64,000 nucleotides of DNA from the NCBI GenBank assembly GCA_910588505.1, contig CAJUPQ010000004.1, positions 15,810-79,809 on the forward strand, given 5' to 3'. The notes below the pieces were generated by a model, which was given only the letters and a program-made list of their open reading frames with translations, made no database searches and was not told the origin of the DNA. The position numbers and the translations under genes are program-made. The stretch is from an uncultured Hungatella sp. GTDB taxonomy: Bacteria > Bacillota > Clostridia > Lachnospirales > Lachnospiraceae. Of this stretch, positions 34,045 to 43,596 are shown piece by piece (the stretch's first letter is position 1; every line of letters begins with the position of its first letter).

Positions 34045-35709
34045 CTATTTCCCAAACAACGTCCCCAAAAGCCCTCTCCCGATGCTGGCCCCCAGGTTGC
34101 CGCCCAGCTTCTTTCCAAAGCTTCCGCCTACATTCTTGCCGATCTCATTGCCCACTTCCCGGCCAATGGTCCCGGCAGCCGTCTTGGCTACACTGGCCAC
34201 AGCCTTCTTTTTGGCCTGCTCCCGCTGCTGGGCCTCCCTGGCCAGGGCCTTTTCCTTCCGCTCTTTCTCCCGTATCTCCTCCCGCCTGCGGCGCTCTTCT
34301 TCCTTTTCCCTCTCTTTCTCCTGTCTTAGAGCCTCCTTCTGGGCCTCCCGTTCCGCCTTTTCCTGCTCCTTTTTTCTGGCCCCCAATTCCTCCTGCTGCT
34401 TCTGGAAGGTCTCCTGCTGCTTAAGTTTTCTCTGGAAAAACTCATAGGCAGAGTCCCGGTCAATCATGGTCCCGTACTTGGAGTAGAGCATCTGCCCCTG
34501 GGTCTGTGCCGTTCTCTCGGACTGGCTGATCGGTCCCATAAGGCTCTGGGGCGGAAGGATCTTTGCCCGCCTTACTGCGGATGGAACGCCGTCTTTATCG
34601 AGAAATGACACCAGGGCCTCCCCGATACCCAGCTGACTGATGGCTTCCCTGGTATCAAAAGCCGGATTCTCCCGAAAAGAGTCCGCCGCCGCTTTCACCG
34701 CCTTCTGCTCCGCAGGGGTGTAGGCGTGGAGCGCGTGCTGGATCTTATTGCCCAGCTGGCCTAAGATCCCGTCCGGGATATCCTTAGGGCTCTGGGTAAT
34801 AAAATAGATGCCCACGCCCTTTGACCGCACCAGCTTCACCACCTGCTCCAGCTTCTGCATCAGCGCCTTGGGAGCGTCGTCAAACAGCAGGTGGGCCTCG
34901 TCAAAGAAAAACATCATCTTAGGTTTCGGACAGTCCCCGGCCTCTGGAAGGACCTCAAACAGCTCTGACACCATCCAAAGCATAAAGGTGGAATACATCT
35001 TCGGATTGTGAATCAGGCTCTCACTGTGAAGGATGTTCACCATCCCCCGGCCCTGACTGTCCTGTCTGAACCAGTCCCGGATATCCAGAGCCGGCTCGCC
35101 GAAAAACTGCTCTCCCCCCTGCTCCTCCAAAGAGGCCAGATTCCGAAGGATGCTGTTGATGCTCTGCTTTGGCAGGCTGCCGTACCTTAAGGCGTACTCC
35201 TTGTTGTTCTCCGCCACATACGCGAGCATGGACCGCAGATCCTTGACATCTAAAAGCAGCAGCCCTTCCTCGTCCGCGATTCGAAACACGATAGTCAGCA
35301 CATCGGTCTGAGTGTCTGTAAGCCCCATAAGCCGTGCCAGAAGCGTTGGCCCCATCTCGGAGATGGTGGTGCGCAGGGGAAGCCCCATCTCCCCGAAAAT
35401 ATCCCAGAAACACACCGGATACCCACGCCGCGCAAAGCCTTTGCCCTCTAACCCCAGCTGTTCCACTCTCTCCCTGACCTTGGAATCATCCTCCCCCGGA
35501 CAGCACATCCCGGACAGATCTCCCTTCACATCCGCCAAAAACACCGGAACCCCCATCTCGCTGAAGGATTCCGCCATCACCTTAAGGGTCACCGTCTTTC
35601 CCGTCCCCGTAGCCCCTGCTATAAGGCCGTGGCGGTTGGCCATCTCCGGCCGGATACACAGCTTCTCTCCCTGGTCGTCCCCGATCCACGGCATCCCATC
35701 ATAAACCAT
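34045..35709 (-). CDS. HerA-like ATPase (DUF853 / helicase HerA-like)
   Basis: 554 aa, FtsK/HerA-superfamily ATPase. Walker A is GATGTGKT (32-39), with Walker B MMFFFDEAHLLF near residue 270 and a downstream YFITQSPKDIP sensor-like motif. The first about 420 residues match DUF853. They are followed by an extremely charged K/E/R/Q coiled coil (about 430-500) and a glycine-rich tail with GREVGNEIGKNVGGSFGKKL. Stand-alone HerA-like ATPases of this type are widespread and of unclear role; DNA pumping or nucleoprotein remodelling is possible. No NurA or defence gene lies beside it. It is first in a run with the RsmF and TPR-Hsp70 genes. Confidence 0.88.
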   Translation of the reverse strand: MVYDGMPWIGDDQGEKLCIRPEMANRHGLIAGATGTGKTVTLKVMAESFSEMGVPVFLADVKGDLSGMCCPGEDDSKVRERVEQLGLEGKGFARRGYPVCFWDIFGEMGLPLRTTISEMGPTLLARLMGLTDTQTDVLTIVFRIADEEGLLLLDVKDLRSMLAYVAENNKEYALRYGSLPKQSINSILRNLASLEEQGGEQFFGEPALDIRDWFRQDSQGRGMVNILHSESLIHNPKMYSTFMLWMVSELFEVLPEAGDCPKPKMMFFFDEAHLLFDDAPKALMQKLEQVVKLVRSKGVGIYFITQSPKDIPDGILGQLGNKIQHALHAYTPAEQKAVKAAADSFRENPAFDTREAISQLGIGEALVSFLDKDGVPSAVRRAKILPPQSLMGPISQSERTAQTQGQMLYSKYGTMIDRDSAYEFFQRKLKQQETFQKQQEELGARKKEQEKAEREAQKEALRQEKEREKEEERRRREEIREKERKEKALAREAQQREQAKKKAVASVAKTAAGTIGREVGNEIGKNVGGSFGKKLGGNLGASIGRGLLGTLFGK

Positions 35710-35814
35710 TTATCATACCCTCCTAATCTCCTGATCTCTTTTTGTGTTTATACCAGTTTATCACGTTGTCCCCCATCTGTCCATTCCGCTCTCCATAAAC
35801 AGGAACCTATAACG

Positions 35815-35851
35815 CAAAAAAATGCTCTGAGAATAAACTTCCCAAAGCACT
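35815..35851 (-). terminator. Terminator of the DUF6465 gene
   Basis: On the minus strand a 12-base stem with three G-U pairs (35851-35840 with 35832-35821, AGTGCTTTGGGA / TCTCAGAGCATT) is followed by T residues at 35820-35815. Confidence 0.75.
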
Positions 35852-35890
35852 CTTTCCTTTCCGTCCCCCAAAAAGGGACCCGCTTACCTT

Positions 35891-36277
35891 CTACAGCTGG
35901 ATCTTGTAATCCTCGTTCCCCTCTCCGTTGACCGCATAGTAGGCAACGCCCTCATCCGGCTTTACATACAGGTCCATGGACTTGATCTCCCCCTCCGGGT
36001 TCTTCTCTGCATAAGCCTTCTTGGCAGCCTCCAGCACATCCTTTGCCACAATGTCCTTGCCGTTAAACTGGATCGTCACCGTCACTGCCGGCTCCGCCTT
36101 CTTGGCAGCTGTCTTCTTTGGGGCGGCCTTCTTGGGAGCTTCCTCCTTAACTGGTTCTGTCTCCTTAACCGGCTCTGCCTCTGCTTTCTTTGTCGCAGTC
36201 TTCTTTGGGGCGGTCTTCTTTACCTCTGTCTCCTGAACCGCAACGCTCTCCTCTAATACCTTTTTTGATCTTGCCAT
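35891..36277 (-). CDS. DUF6465 family protein with histone-like Lys/Ala/Pro-rich N-terminus
   Basis: 128 aa. The first half is a low-complexity repeat of KKTAPKKTATKKAE-type units interspersed with PVKE, resembling the tails of histone H1-like bacterial proteins. The second half (about 64-128) is a compact domain starting VTVTIQFNGKDIVAKDVLEA and ending AVNGEGNEDYKIQL, as in DUF6465. The basic tail suggests nucleic acid binding, but nothing is proven. It has its own terminator, so it is monocistronic, lying between the HerA-like and radical SAM genes. Confidence 0.85.
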   Translation of the reverse strand: MARSKKVLEESVAVQETEVKKTAPKKTATKKAEAEPVKETEPVKEEAPKKAAPKKTAAKKAEPAVTVTIQFNGKDIVAKDVLEAAKKAYAEKNPEGEIKSMDLYVKPDEGVAYYAVNGEGNEDYKIQL

Positions 36278-36410
36278 TTCCTAATCCTCCTAAAACTACT
36301 TATTTTGATATTCAATATATGTTTACCTGCTATCATCCGGTCATTCTAATTTTGTCAATTTGCAATGGTTGAAGTATAGACCAGTTTTTCTATTTTGTCA
36401 ACCTAACCTG

Positions 36411-37364
36411 CTAAAATACGCCGTTTTGCACGGATTTTCCATAGAAAATCCCCTGATACAGGCCATTTTCACGAAACTTTCCCACTATGGTGTTGAGTAC
36501 CAGCCGTTTGTTGCCGCTCCAGGAAGGCTCCAGCAAAAGTCTCTTGGGGCCGTCTCCGCTTACGCGGTGGATCACTACTGACTGGGGAAGCCGGGCAATG
36601 GACTCGGTCACCAGCCCTGCGTATTCCTCCAGGGAGGGCAGCGGGAAAGGAGCTTCCTGGTAGAGAGCCTCCAGCCGGGTTCCTTTCAGTATATGAAGCA
36701 GCTGCAGTTTTATTCCGTCCACGTTCAGCCTTCCCAGATAGTCTACCGTCTCAAGCATCCGCTCCCTGCTCTCGCCGGGAAGCCCAAGGATCACGTGGAC
36801 AACCACCGTAAGCCCAGCCGCCTTAAGCCTTCTGTAAGCGTCCTCAAACACAGGCAGCTCATACCCTCTGCCGATGAACCTGGCCGTATCCTCATGAATG
36901 GTCTGAAGCCCTAACTCCACCCACACCGACTTTCTCTCATTTAGCTTTCTCAAAAGCTCCACCGTATCATCTGGCAGGCAGTCCGGCCTGGTGCCAACGG
37001 AGATCCCAACGATCAGGGGATGGTCCATGGCCCTTGAAAACAGCTTTTCCAGGTAATCCGCCGGCCCGTAGGTGTTGGTGTAAGACTGAAAATAGGCGAT
37101 AAACGGCCCGTCCTTTGGGATCTTTCCCGCCACACGTCCCCTGGCCTCCTCGATCTGCTGCCACACGTCCTTATGTCTGCCAAAAGACGCCGCAAATTCT
37201 CCTGACCCGCCCTGGCTGCAGAAGATACACCCGCCGACGCCCAGAGTCCCGTCCCGGTTCGGGCAGGTCATGCCGCCGTCCAGCGCCAGCTTATAGACCT
37301 TTTTCCCGAACCGCTCTTTCAGCTCATAGTCCAGGCTGTGGTAAGGTTTGTCACCCCAGAACAT
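36411..37364 (-). CDS. Radical SAM protein, TIGR01212 family (YhcC-like)
   Basis: 317 aa. The iron-sulfur/SAM signature is the spaced triad Cys34, Cys46, Cys49 in TCPNRDGTLGVGGCIFCSQ, a variant with a long first gap that characterises this family. Further stretches are YFQSYTNTYGPADYLEKLF, GISVGTRPDCLPDDTVELL, WVELGLQTIHEDTARFIGRG and HVILGLPGESRERMLETV, all typical. The reaction is unknown. It follows the MATE gene in the same direction with a 37-base gap. Confidence 0.92.
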   Translation of the reverse strand: MFWGDKPYHSLDYELKERFGKKVYKLALDGGMTCPNRDGTLGVGGCIFCSQGGSGEFAASFGRHKDVWQQIEEARGRVAGKIPKDGPFIAYFQSYTNTYGPADYLEKLFSRAMDHPLIVGISVGTRPDCLPDDTVELLRKLNERKSVWVELGLQTIHEDTARFIGRGYELPVFEDAYRRLKAAGLTVVVHVILGLPGESRERMLETVDYLGRLNVDGIKLQLLHILKGTRLEALYQEAPFPLPSLEEYAGLVTESIARLPQSVVIHRVSGDGPKRLLLEPSWSGNKRLVLNTIVGKFRENGLYQGIFYGKSVQNGVF

Positions 37365-37401
37365 GAGCGGTCTTCCTCCCCTTTTTCCGGCTCTCTTTAA
37401 C

Positions 37402-38796
37402 CTACTCGCAGGAAGGGGAGGCGACTTCCTCCCGCTTTTCGTCAGCCCCGGGCATCCGCTGCTTTAAAAGCTTCATCACGTGGAAATAAGCGGGGATCAA
37501 AAACAGGTCCGCCGCGATCCAGGCCGCCGGGTTGGCCAGGCAGGCGCCGGAATACCCGAAGACCGGCACCAGGCAGAAACCTACCAGGGATCTGGCCGCC
37601 ATCTCGCATACCCCAGCCACAATGGCAAGCTTGGAAAACCCAAGCCCCTGGATCATAAACCGGACGATATTTACAAGCGCCAGCGGAAAATACATGGCGG
37701 AGTTGGTCAAAAGAAACCGTCTGGCATTGGCCAGGATCTGGGTCTCCCCGGCGTCCACAAACATCAGGGCAATGGTATCGCTGAACAGATACAAAACCAC
37801 GAAAGCTCCTAAAGCGTAGAGAGCCCCCAAAATCACACAGTCTTTCATGCCCTGGCCGATCCGGTCAAGCCTTCTGGCCCCCACGTTCTGTCCGCCGTAT
37901 GTGGCCATGGTAGCGCCCATGGCGTCAAAGGGACAGCAGAAAAACATGCTGACCTTGCTGCCTGCTGTGACTGACGCCACGGCCACGGAACCTAAGGTGT
38001 TAACCGCGGTCTGTATGACCACGCTGCCGATGGCTGTGATGGAATACTGAAGCCCCATGGGGATCCCCATGCCGCACAGGGTCCTCATGGCGTTTACGTC
38101 CGGCTTCCACTCGTCCTTCTCCATCTTCAGGATCGTAAATTTCTTTTTCATATACAGAAGGCACAGCACGCCCGACACGCCCTGGGAGATCACTGTGGCC
38201 CACGCCGCCCCCGCTACGCCCATGTTCAGCACTGTGATGGTAAACAGATCCAGGGCCACGTTCATGACAGAGGAAATCAGCAGAAAATACAAAGGCGTGG
38301 TGCTGTCTCCCATGGAGCGGATGATGCCTGACAGCATATTGTAAAGGTAGGTGACAGGTATACCCAGAAAAATCACAAATATGTAGGCGTAAGCTCCGTC
38401 TATAATGTCCTGAGGCGTTCTCATAAGCCCCAGGATCGTTTTACATAAAAGGCACACGGTAACAGTCATTACCGCGGCAAAGCCCGCGGCCAGATACCCG
38501 CTGTTGGCCACATACCTGCGCAGCGCCGTCTCGTTCTTCTCGCCGAACTTCTGGGCCACAGGGATGGCAAAGCCGCTGCAGATCCCCATACAAAACCCGA
38601 TGATCATAAAATTGATGGAACCTGTAGAGCCCACAGACGCCAGAGCCTGAACCCCCAGATATTTTCCAACAATGATGGTGTCCATCATACTGTAAAACTG
38701 CTGAAATAAAAGTCCAAACAGCATGGGCACCAAAAACCCCAGGATCAACTTCATCGGCGACCCGTTTGTCATATCTTTCATTGCTCTTCCAGCCAT
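37402..38796 (-). CDS. MATE-family efflux transporter (second)
   Basis: 464 aa, about 12 helices. Seen: LFGLLFQQFYSMMDTIIVGK near the N-terminus, SGIIRSMGDSTTPLYFLLIS in the middle and QGVSGVLCLLY before the second half, which holds GIPMGLQYSITAIGSVVIQ. The start at 38796 follows AAGGAGG; 15 open codons upstream have no ribosome site. It lies 37 bases before the radical SAM gene and shares its orientation. It is related to, but clearly different from, the MATE genes at 7214 and 41989. Confidence 0.92.
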   Translation of the reverse strand: MAGRAMKDMTNGSPMKLILGFLVPMLFGLLFQQFYSMMDTIIVGKYLGVQALASVGSTGSINFMIIGFCMGICSGFAIPVAQKFGEKNETALRRYVANSGYLAAGFAAVMTVTVCLLCKTILGLMRTPQDIIDGAYAYIFVIFLGIPVTYLYNMLSGIIRSMGDSTTPLYFLLISSVMNVALDLFTITVLNMGVAGAAWATVISQGVSGVLCLLYMKKKFTILKMEKDEWKPDVNAMRTLCGMGIPMGLQYSITAIGSVVIQTAVNTLGSVAVASVTAGSKVSMFFCCPFDAMGATMATYGGQNVGARRLDRIGQGMKDCVILGALYALGAFVVLYLFSDTIALMFVDAGETQILANARRFLLTNSAMYFPLALVNIVRFMIQGLGFSKLAIVAGVCEMAARSLVGFCLVPVFGYSGACLANPAAWIAADLFLIPAYFHVMKLLKQRMPGADEKREEVASPSCE

Positions 38797-39013
38797 TATC
38801 CAATTCCTCCTTTTTCCCCCAGGATCTGCCCGGCGTTCCATCTCCCGTTCCCGGCCCCTGTTTCCCCGCAGCTCCGTTTCCTGCAGCTTTGTTCCCCGGT
38901 TTCAAGGCCCGCCAGGCTCCATTTAATGCTACAAGTTCCTAAGTTTATCACATTCCCGCATTTTTGCAAGTAGAAACTCATATGCTTTTACAAAACAATT
39001 TTGGGAGTTTTTC

Positions 39014-39832
39014 ATGAAAACTCTGTCCTTTTACATAAAAAAGGCCGTGGAACTGGTATTCCTGGCAGCCTTATGTTTCTGCCTGGGGGACAGCGCCGCC
39101 AGGATCGGGGAACAGTATCCCTTTGTCACCGTAAGCGCCTCCGCGGAGGGCAACTGGGGCTTAAGCTTTCAGCAGGAGGGCAAGCCTCCCGTAGCCAACG
39201 CCTCGGCAGAATACCTAAAACAGTTCAACGCCTGGTACGCTGACCAGACCGACGAAAAAGTGCTCTACCTGACCTTTGACGCCGGCTATGAAAACGGCAA
39301 CACCGCGGCCATCCTGGACGCCCTGAAAAAACACCATGCCCCCGCCGCCTTTTTCCTTGTGGGCAATTATCTGGAAACCAGCCCGGATCTAGTCAAACGC
39401 ATGGTATCGGAAGGCCATATTGTCGGAAACCACACCTACCACCATCCGGACATGTCAAAGATCTCCACCTCCCAGTCCTTTGCCCGGGAGCTTCAGGATC
39501 TGGAGGCTTTGTATCAACAGGTGACAGGCCAGCCCATGAAAAAATACTACCGCCCGCCCCAGGGAAAATACAGCGAATCCAACCTGGCCATGGCCAAAGA
39601 CCTGGGATACCACACCTTCTTCTGGAGCCTGGCCTATGTGGACTGGTATGAGGATAAACAGCCTTCAAAGGAGGAGGCGTTTAAGAAGCTTCTGGGGCGC
39701 ATCCATCCCGGAGCGGTCGTCCTGCTCCACAGCACCTCCAAGACCAATGGGGAGATCCTGGATGAATTGCTGACCAAATGGGAGGAGATGGGGTATCGGT
39801 TTGGGTCATTGGATGAACTGACCGGGCAGTGA
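39014..39832 (+). CDS. Polysaccharide deacetylase (PdaA-like)
   Basis: 272 aa, NodB-fold carbohydrate esterase 4, resembling PdaA, which removes acetyl groups from muramic acid during spore cortex delta-lactam synthesis. An N-terminal hydrophobic segment (about 10-27) directs export. Metal/catalytic motifs are LTFDAGYENG (Asp89), then VGNHTYHHPDMS with the metal-binding histidines, YYRPPQGKYSE and LLHSTSKTN with the late histidine. The stop codon lies inside copy C of the dispersed repeat, which starts at the codons for the last residues. It is consistent with sporulation genes elsewhere in the window. Confidence 0.9.
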   Translation: MKTLSFYIKKAVELVFLAALCFCLGDSAARIGEQYPFVTVSASAEGNWGLSFQQEGKPPVANASAEYLKQFNAWYADQTDEKVLYLTFDAGYENGNTAAILDALKKHHAPAAFFLVGNYLETSPDLVKRMVSEGHIVGNHTYHHPDMSKISTSQSFARELQDLEALYQQVTGQPMKKYYRPPQGKYSESNLAMAKDLGYHTFFWSLAYVDWYEDKQPSKEEAFKKLLGRIHPGAVVLLHSTSKTNGEILDELLTKWEEMGYRFGSLDELTGQ

Positions 39833-39873
39833 GAGGGGATTGTCGTGGGGCCAGACAGAGAAGGAGAGATGTC
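39824..39873 (+). repeat. Dispersed intergenic repeat family 1, copy C
   Basis: GGGCAGTGAG, containing the pdaA stop codon, then GGATTGTCGTGGGGCCAGACAGAGAAGG and AGATGTC. The core differs from copy A by only two bases over about 35. It is shortened at the GGGGGCGAG part. Confidence 0.75.
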
Positions 39874-40044
39874 AAGTCCCATTCTATCCAGATTCGTGAT
39901 ACGCAAGTCATTAACTTCCCCTGGAAAACTTTACAAAACTTCCCCATTCACTCTTGACCTAAACCTAACTTCATATTATATACTGATAGATATGACACCA
40001 CCCCGTATCTTTGGGGGAAACTTAAAGAACAGGAGACTACGAGT

Positions 40045-40908
40045 ATGGCAAAATCAAAAGTCTATTTCACCAAAACACTGACCAGCGACGCCGTGATCCA
40101 GCTGTATGAGGCCCTGGGCGTTACCCTGCCCGGCAAGGTGGCGGTAAAGCTTCACTCCGGGGAGGTGGGCAATCAGAACTTCATCCGCCCGCCGTTTTTA
40201 AAACCTGTGATCGACCTGGTAAAAGGCACCATCGTGGAGTGCAACACTGCCTATGAAGGAAAGCGGGATACTACCAAAGCCCACTGGGAGACCATGAAGC
40301 TCCACGGCTGGACGGATATCGCCCCGGTGGATATCATGGATGAAGAAGGCGAACTGGAACTGGCCATAGACGGCGGAAACAAGATCCAGAAAAACTACGT
40401 GGGAAGCCATCTGTCCAACTATGACTCCATGCTGGTTCTGTCCCACTTTAAAGGTCATCCCATGGGCGGGTTCGGCGGCGCCTTAAAAAACATCTCCATC
40501 GGTATCGCCTCCTCCCACGGCAAGGCCTACATCCACGGCGTAGGAGTGCCGGAGGATTTCTGGAACTCGGACCACGACTCCTTCCTGGAATCCATGGCTG
40601 ACGCGGCCAAGTCCATCGTAAACTATTTTGACGGAAAGATGGCCTTTATCAACATCATGCGCAACATGTCCGTGGACTGCGACTGCTGCGCAGTGGCCGA
40701 GGACCCGAAGATCGGCGACATTGGTATCCTGTCTTCTCTTGACCCCATCGCCCTGGATCAGGCCTGTCTTGATCTGGTGTACGCCAGCGACGATCCGGGC
40801 AGGTCCCACTTAATCGAGCGGATCGAATCCAGAAACGGCGTCCACACCGTGGAGGCGGCGGCCAAGCTAGGCTTTGGCTCCAGGGACTATGAGCTGATCA
40901 CCTTATAA
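40045..40908 (+). CDS. DUF362 domain protein
   Basis: 287 aa, DUF362 family, without the fused ferredoxin domain found in many members. Recognisable are VAVKLHSGEVGNQNFIRPPF near the N-terminus, VECNTAYEGKRDTTKAH, LVLSHFKGHPMGGFGGALKN in the centre and DCDCCAVAEDPKIGDIGILS, which contains a clustered Cys-x-Cys-Cys. The family is often predicted to bind Fe-S or to act in electron transfer; the function is not established. It has its own leader with TTGACC and TATACT (spacer 19, weak) and an AGGAGA site. It ends before a structured repeat and a terminator. Confidence 0.85.
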   Translation: MAKSKVYFTKTLTSDAVIQLYEALGVTLPGKVAVKLHSGEVGNQNFIRPPFLKPVIDLVKGTIVECNTAYEGKRDTTKAHWETMKLHGWTDIAPVDIMDEEGELELAIDGGNKIQKNYVGSHLSNYDSMLVLSHFKGHPMGGFGGALKNISIGIASSHGKAYIHGVGVPEDFWNSDHDSFLESMADAAKSIVNYFDGKMAFINIMRNMSVDCDCCAVAEDPKIGDIGILSSLDPIALDQACLDLVYASDDPGRSHLIERIESRNGVHTVEAAAKLGFGSRDYELITL

Positions 40909-41019
40909 AAACCCGGCAGGGGAAGCTTCTTCCCCTGTCCGCACGCCGTATACCCGCAAATCAGCGCGACGCTGTACCAGCCAGCTTATCTGTCGATCTT
41001 TCTCAAAGTGTCTGTGCGC
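40909..41019 (+). repeat. Structured repeat family 2, distant copy
   Basis: About 110 bases downstream of the DUF362 gene. It begins GGCAGGGGAAGCTTCTTCCCCTG, a hairpin; continues CGCACGCCGTATACCCGCAA; and ends near GTGTCTGTGCGCA. The order and several blocks match the tandem copies at 53193-53376. Confidence 0.45.
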
Positions 41020-41058
41020 AAAAAAGGTTTCGACCCTGCAGGGCGCGAAACCTTTTTT
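41020..41058. terminator. Bidirectional terminator
   Basis: Perfect 13-base arms AAAAAAGGTTTCG (41020-41032) and CGAAACCTTTTTT (41046-41058) around a GC-rich loop. It serves the DUF362 gene on the plus strand and the patatin gene on the minus strand. Confidence 0.9.
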
Positions 41059-41103
41059 GTTTATCCGTGTTTTCGAAAATCCCCTCCTCACAGGGCTGCC
41101 ATG

Positions 41104-41973
41104 TCACTTGCGCCTATCCAGAAACACCTCCAGATTCCCCAGCTGCCTGACGGCGTCCTGCCGCCCGATATCGTAGACCCTCTGGATCTTTTCCGGGTCG
41201 CGGCAGGCGCGCCCCATAGCCAGATCCTCCCCAGGGCTTATGACAAAGACCCGGTTCTCCTCCTCCAGCCTGCGGATCAGCTTTTTCGTATTGTTGTACG
41301 TTTTGTGGCGGTTTTTCAGGGCTTTTGCAAATTGGGGGTACTTTCGGTAGTAAATCCCGGCCAATCCTCCAAATTCCGGCCCCTTGACGTAATTTCTCGG
41401 CCGGGTCATGACCACCACGTTTTTTCCATACCCCATTTTCATAAAAGCATTTACGGGAATACTGTCCGTACACCCGCCGTCTAACAGCCGTTTCCCCTCA
41501 TATTCCACCAACCTGGACACATAGGGAAGGGATGCCGACGCCCGGAGAAGATCGATCTGCCGTTTCATGTCCGTGATCTGAAGATACTCTGCCTTTCCTG
41601 TATCCACATTGCTGCAGGTCACATAATACTTGATGCCAGATCTCTCAAACGCCTCATAATCGTAGGGGTCCAGAACCTCCGGCAGCTCATGATAGCAGAA
41701 CTGCTCATCCACCATATCCCCGGTCCTCAGAAAATTGTAAAAGCTCATAAACCGTTTGTCCTTACAATACGTTTTGTAATAGCGGATGCTGCGCCCCGTC
41801 TGCCCTGCCACAAACGAACAGCCGTGGATAGCCCCTGCGGACACCCCGATAACTCCGTCAACACAGATATGGTGTTCCAGAAAAACATCCAAAACCCCTG
41901 CGGTGTAGATTCCCCGCATCCCGCCGCCTTCCAGCACCAGACCTGTCTTTTCCCTGCTTTGTTCCATTTCCAT
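41104..41973 (-). CDS. Patatin-like phospholipase
   Basis: 289 aa, bacterial patatin family (RssA/YlbK-like), a lipid acyl hydrolase with a Ser-Asp dyad. The oxyanion loop is GGGMRG (16-21), the nucleophile Ser45 lies in GVSAG, and the catalytic Asp lies in the LLDGGCTDSIP stretch near residue 165. There is no signal peptide, so it is cytoplasmic. AAAGGAAG precedes the ATG. It lies 15 bases after the MATE gene in the same direction and probably shares its transcript. Confidence 0.92.
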   Translation of the reverse strand: MEMEQSREKTGLVLEGGGMRGIYTAGVLDVFLEHHICVDGVIGVSAGAIHGCSFVAGQTGRSIRYYKTYCKDKRFMSFYNFLRTGDMVDEQFCYHELPEVLDPYDYEAFERSGIKYYVTCSNVDTGKAEYLQITDMKRQIDLLRASASLPYVSRLVEYEGKRLLDGGCTDSIPVNAFMKMGYGKNVVVMTRPRNYVKGPEFGGLAGIYYRKYPQFAKALKNRHKTYNNTKKLIRRLEEENRVFVISPGEDLAMGRACRDPEKIQRVYDIGRQDAVRQLGNLEVFLDRRK

Positions 41974-41988
41974 TTTAACGCTTCCTTT

Positions 41989-43377
41989 CTATCTCTCCAT
42001 GTCCTCGTGCCGTCGCTGCCCCTTCCTAAAAGACCGGATATAACTGTCATGATAAAACGTGTACAGCAGCTGCGCCGTCATGACGCACCAGATCACCGGC
42101 TCGCAGAAGATCACTGCCATGTACTGGAACCTGGGAATAAACGCTGCCACAAACAGGATCTTCCCAAAAAACTCGATAACGCTGGACACCAGCGGCAGAA
42201 GCTTCTGTCCCAGGCCCTGGAGAGCGCATCTGGTGGCGATGAGCACCCCCAGAACCATGTAAAAAGGCGACACGATGAGAAGATACAGGGTCCCGTTTTC
42301 CAGGACTTCCGGTTCCGTAGAGCCGGAGATCCACCGCACCAAGCCGGAGGCGCAAAAGAACATCAGCGCAACCACTGCCATCGTCACAGCCACGTCATAG
42401 ACAGCCACATACCGAAGGCCCCGGCGGATCCTGTCCCCCTTATCCGCTCCCCGGTTCTGGGACACAAAGGTGGAAAACGCCATTCCCATAGTGATCACCG
42501 GCATGCTGGTAAACATGTAAAGCTTTCTGGCAGCCGTGTGGGCCGCGATCACCAGATATCCCAGGCCGTTGATGCCGTACTGGAGGATCACCGATCCCGC
42601 GGACACGATGCTGCTCATAAATCCCATAGAAAATCCCTGCCCCAAAAGTTCCCTGTACATGGCCCGATCCGCCTGAAAATGCCTTCGCTTTGGCACCAGC
42701 ATTTTTGTCTTCTTAAAAATATATACTATGCACAGAACCACGGAAATCCCCTGGGATATGACCGTGGCCACGGCAGCCCCCTTTACTCCCATGTTCAGCC
42801 TGGTGATAAACAGGATATCCAGCACAATATTGATGCAGGACGACAGGATCAGAAACATCAGGGGCATAAAGCTGTTGCCGATGGAGCGCAGAAATCCGGC
42901 GCAGAGATTGTAGGCGAACATCACCAGCACAAACATGGTCACTGTGGATATGTAGCCGTATGCCTCGTCAATGATCTCCGCAGGCGTGTTCAAAAGCCTT
43001 AAAAGAGGATTTAGGCACAGCTGGCCGATCAGGGTGATGGCCAGGGAAGAAACCAGGCCGATGACCATAGACGCTGCCACGGACTTTTTTAACTCCTCCT
43101 CATTGCCGGCCCCAAAGCTTCTGGCTGTCACAATGGCCAGCCCGTTACCAATGCCAAGGGCAAATCCCACCAAAAGCTCGTAGATAGGCGTGCAGACGCC
43201 GATGGCCGCAAGGGACGCGTCCCCCAGATAATTGCCCACGATCATGGTATCCACTGTGTTGTAAAGCTGCTGAAAAATATTGGATCCAAGAAGGGGCAGC
43301 GCAAATAATACCAGGGACTTAAAAATCGGCCCCTGGATCATGTCAACATTTTTCGCGATTCGGATCTCCCGCTTCAT
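41989..43377 (-). CDS. MATE-family efflux transporter (third)
   Basis: 462 aa, about 12 helices. Stretches include LLGSNIFQQLYNTVDTMIVG at the N-terminus, NLCAGFLRSIGNSFMPLMFL in the first half and GFMSSIVSAGSVILQYGING in the second. AACGC-free upstream DNA gives a weak GAGTGGTG ribosome site. It is followed by the patatin gene 15 bases downstream. It is divergent from the chemoreceptor gene, with about 220 bases between them. Confidence 0.92.
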   Translation of the reverse strand: MKREIRIAKNVDMIQGPIFKSLVLFALPLLGSNIFQQLYNTVDTMIVGNYLGDASLAAIGVCTPIYELLVGFALGIGNGLAIVTARSFGAGNEEELKKSVAASMVIGLVSSLAITLIGQLCLNPLLRLLNTPAEIIDEAYGYISTVTMFVLVMFAYNLCAGFLRSIGNSFMPLMFLILSSCINIVLDILFITRLNMGVKGAAVATVISQGISVVLCIVYIFKKTKMLVPKRRHFQADRAMYRELLGQGFSMGFMSSIVSAGSVILQYGINGLGYLVIAAHTAARKLYMFTSMPVITMGMAFSTFVSQNRGADKGDRIRRGLRYVAVYDVAVTMAVVALMFFCASGLVRWISGSTEPEVLENGTLYLLIVSPFYMVLGVLIATRCALQGLGQKLLPLVSSVIEFFGKILFVAAFIPRFQYMAVIFCEPVIWCVMTAQLLYTFYHDSYIRSFRKGQRRHEDMER

Positions 43378-43515
43378 AATAAAATATCACCACTCTTTCT
43401 GTCAGATTTTCCTGCCTATTATCTTACTCGTAAGTTTGGAGGATGTCCATCTTTTTTTCAAAAAAAACGTTCCGTACCGGCCAAAGTTTCAAAAATTTCT
43501 GCCGCAAATAGAACC

Positions 43516-43544
43516 TTGAAAATAATTCCATTCTCTATTATAAT
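43516..43544 (+). promoter_or_regulatory. SigmaA-type promoter of the chemoreceptor gene
   Basis: TTGAAA (43516-43521), a 17-base spacer and a perfect TATAAT (43539-43544), about 50 bases before the start codon. No sigma-D-type flagellar promoter was seen. Confidence 0.75.
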
Positions 43545-43596
43545 GAAAGGGCTTTCATGCAAAATTTTATCATTAACATGAATGGAGAAACGAAAA

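Noticed and set aside
34045..35709. HerA-NurA type defence system
   Set aside because: The HerA-like ATPase stands among housekeeping genes, and no NurA nuclease, SIR2 or other effector is adjacent.
41689..43002. Plus-strand frame of 437 codons opposite the patatin and MATE genes
   Set aside because: Spans two real genes on the other strand and their junction; His/Gln/Lys-rich nonsense composition.
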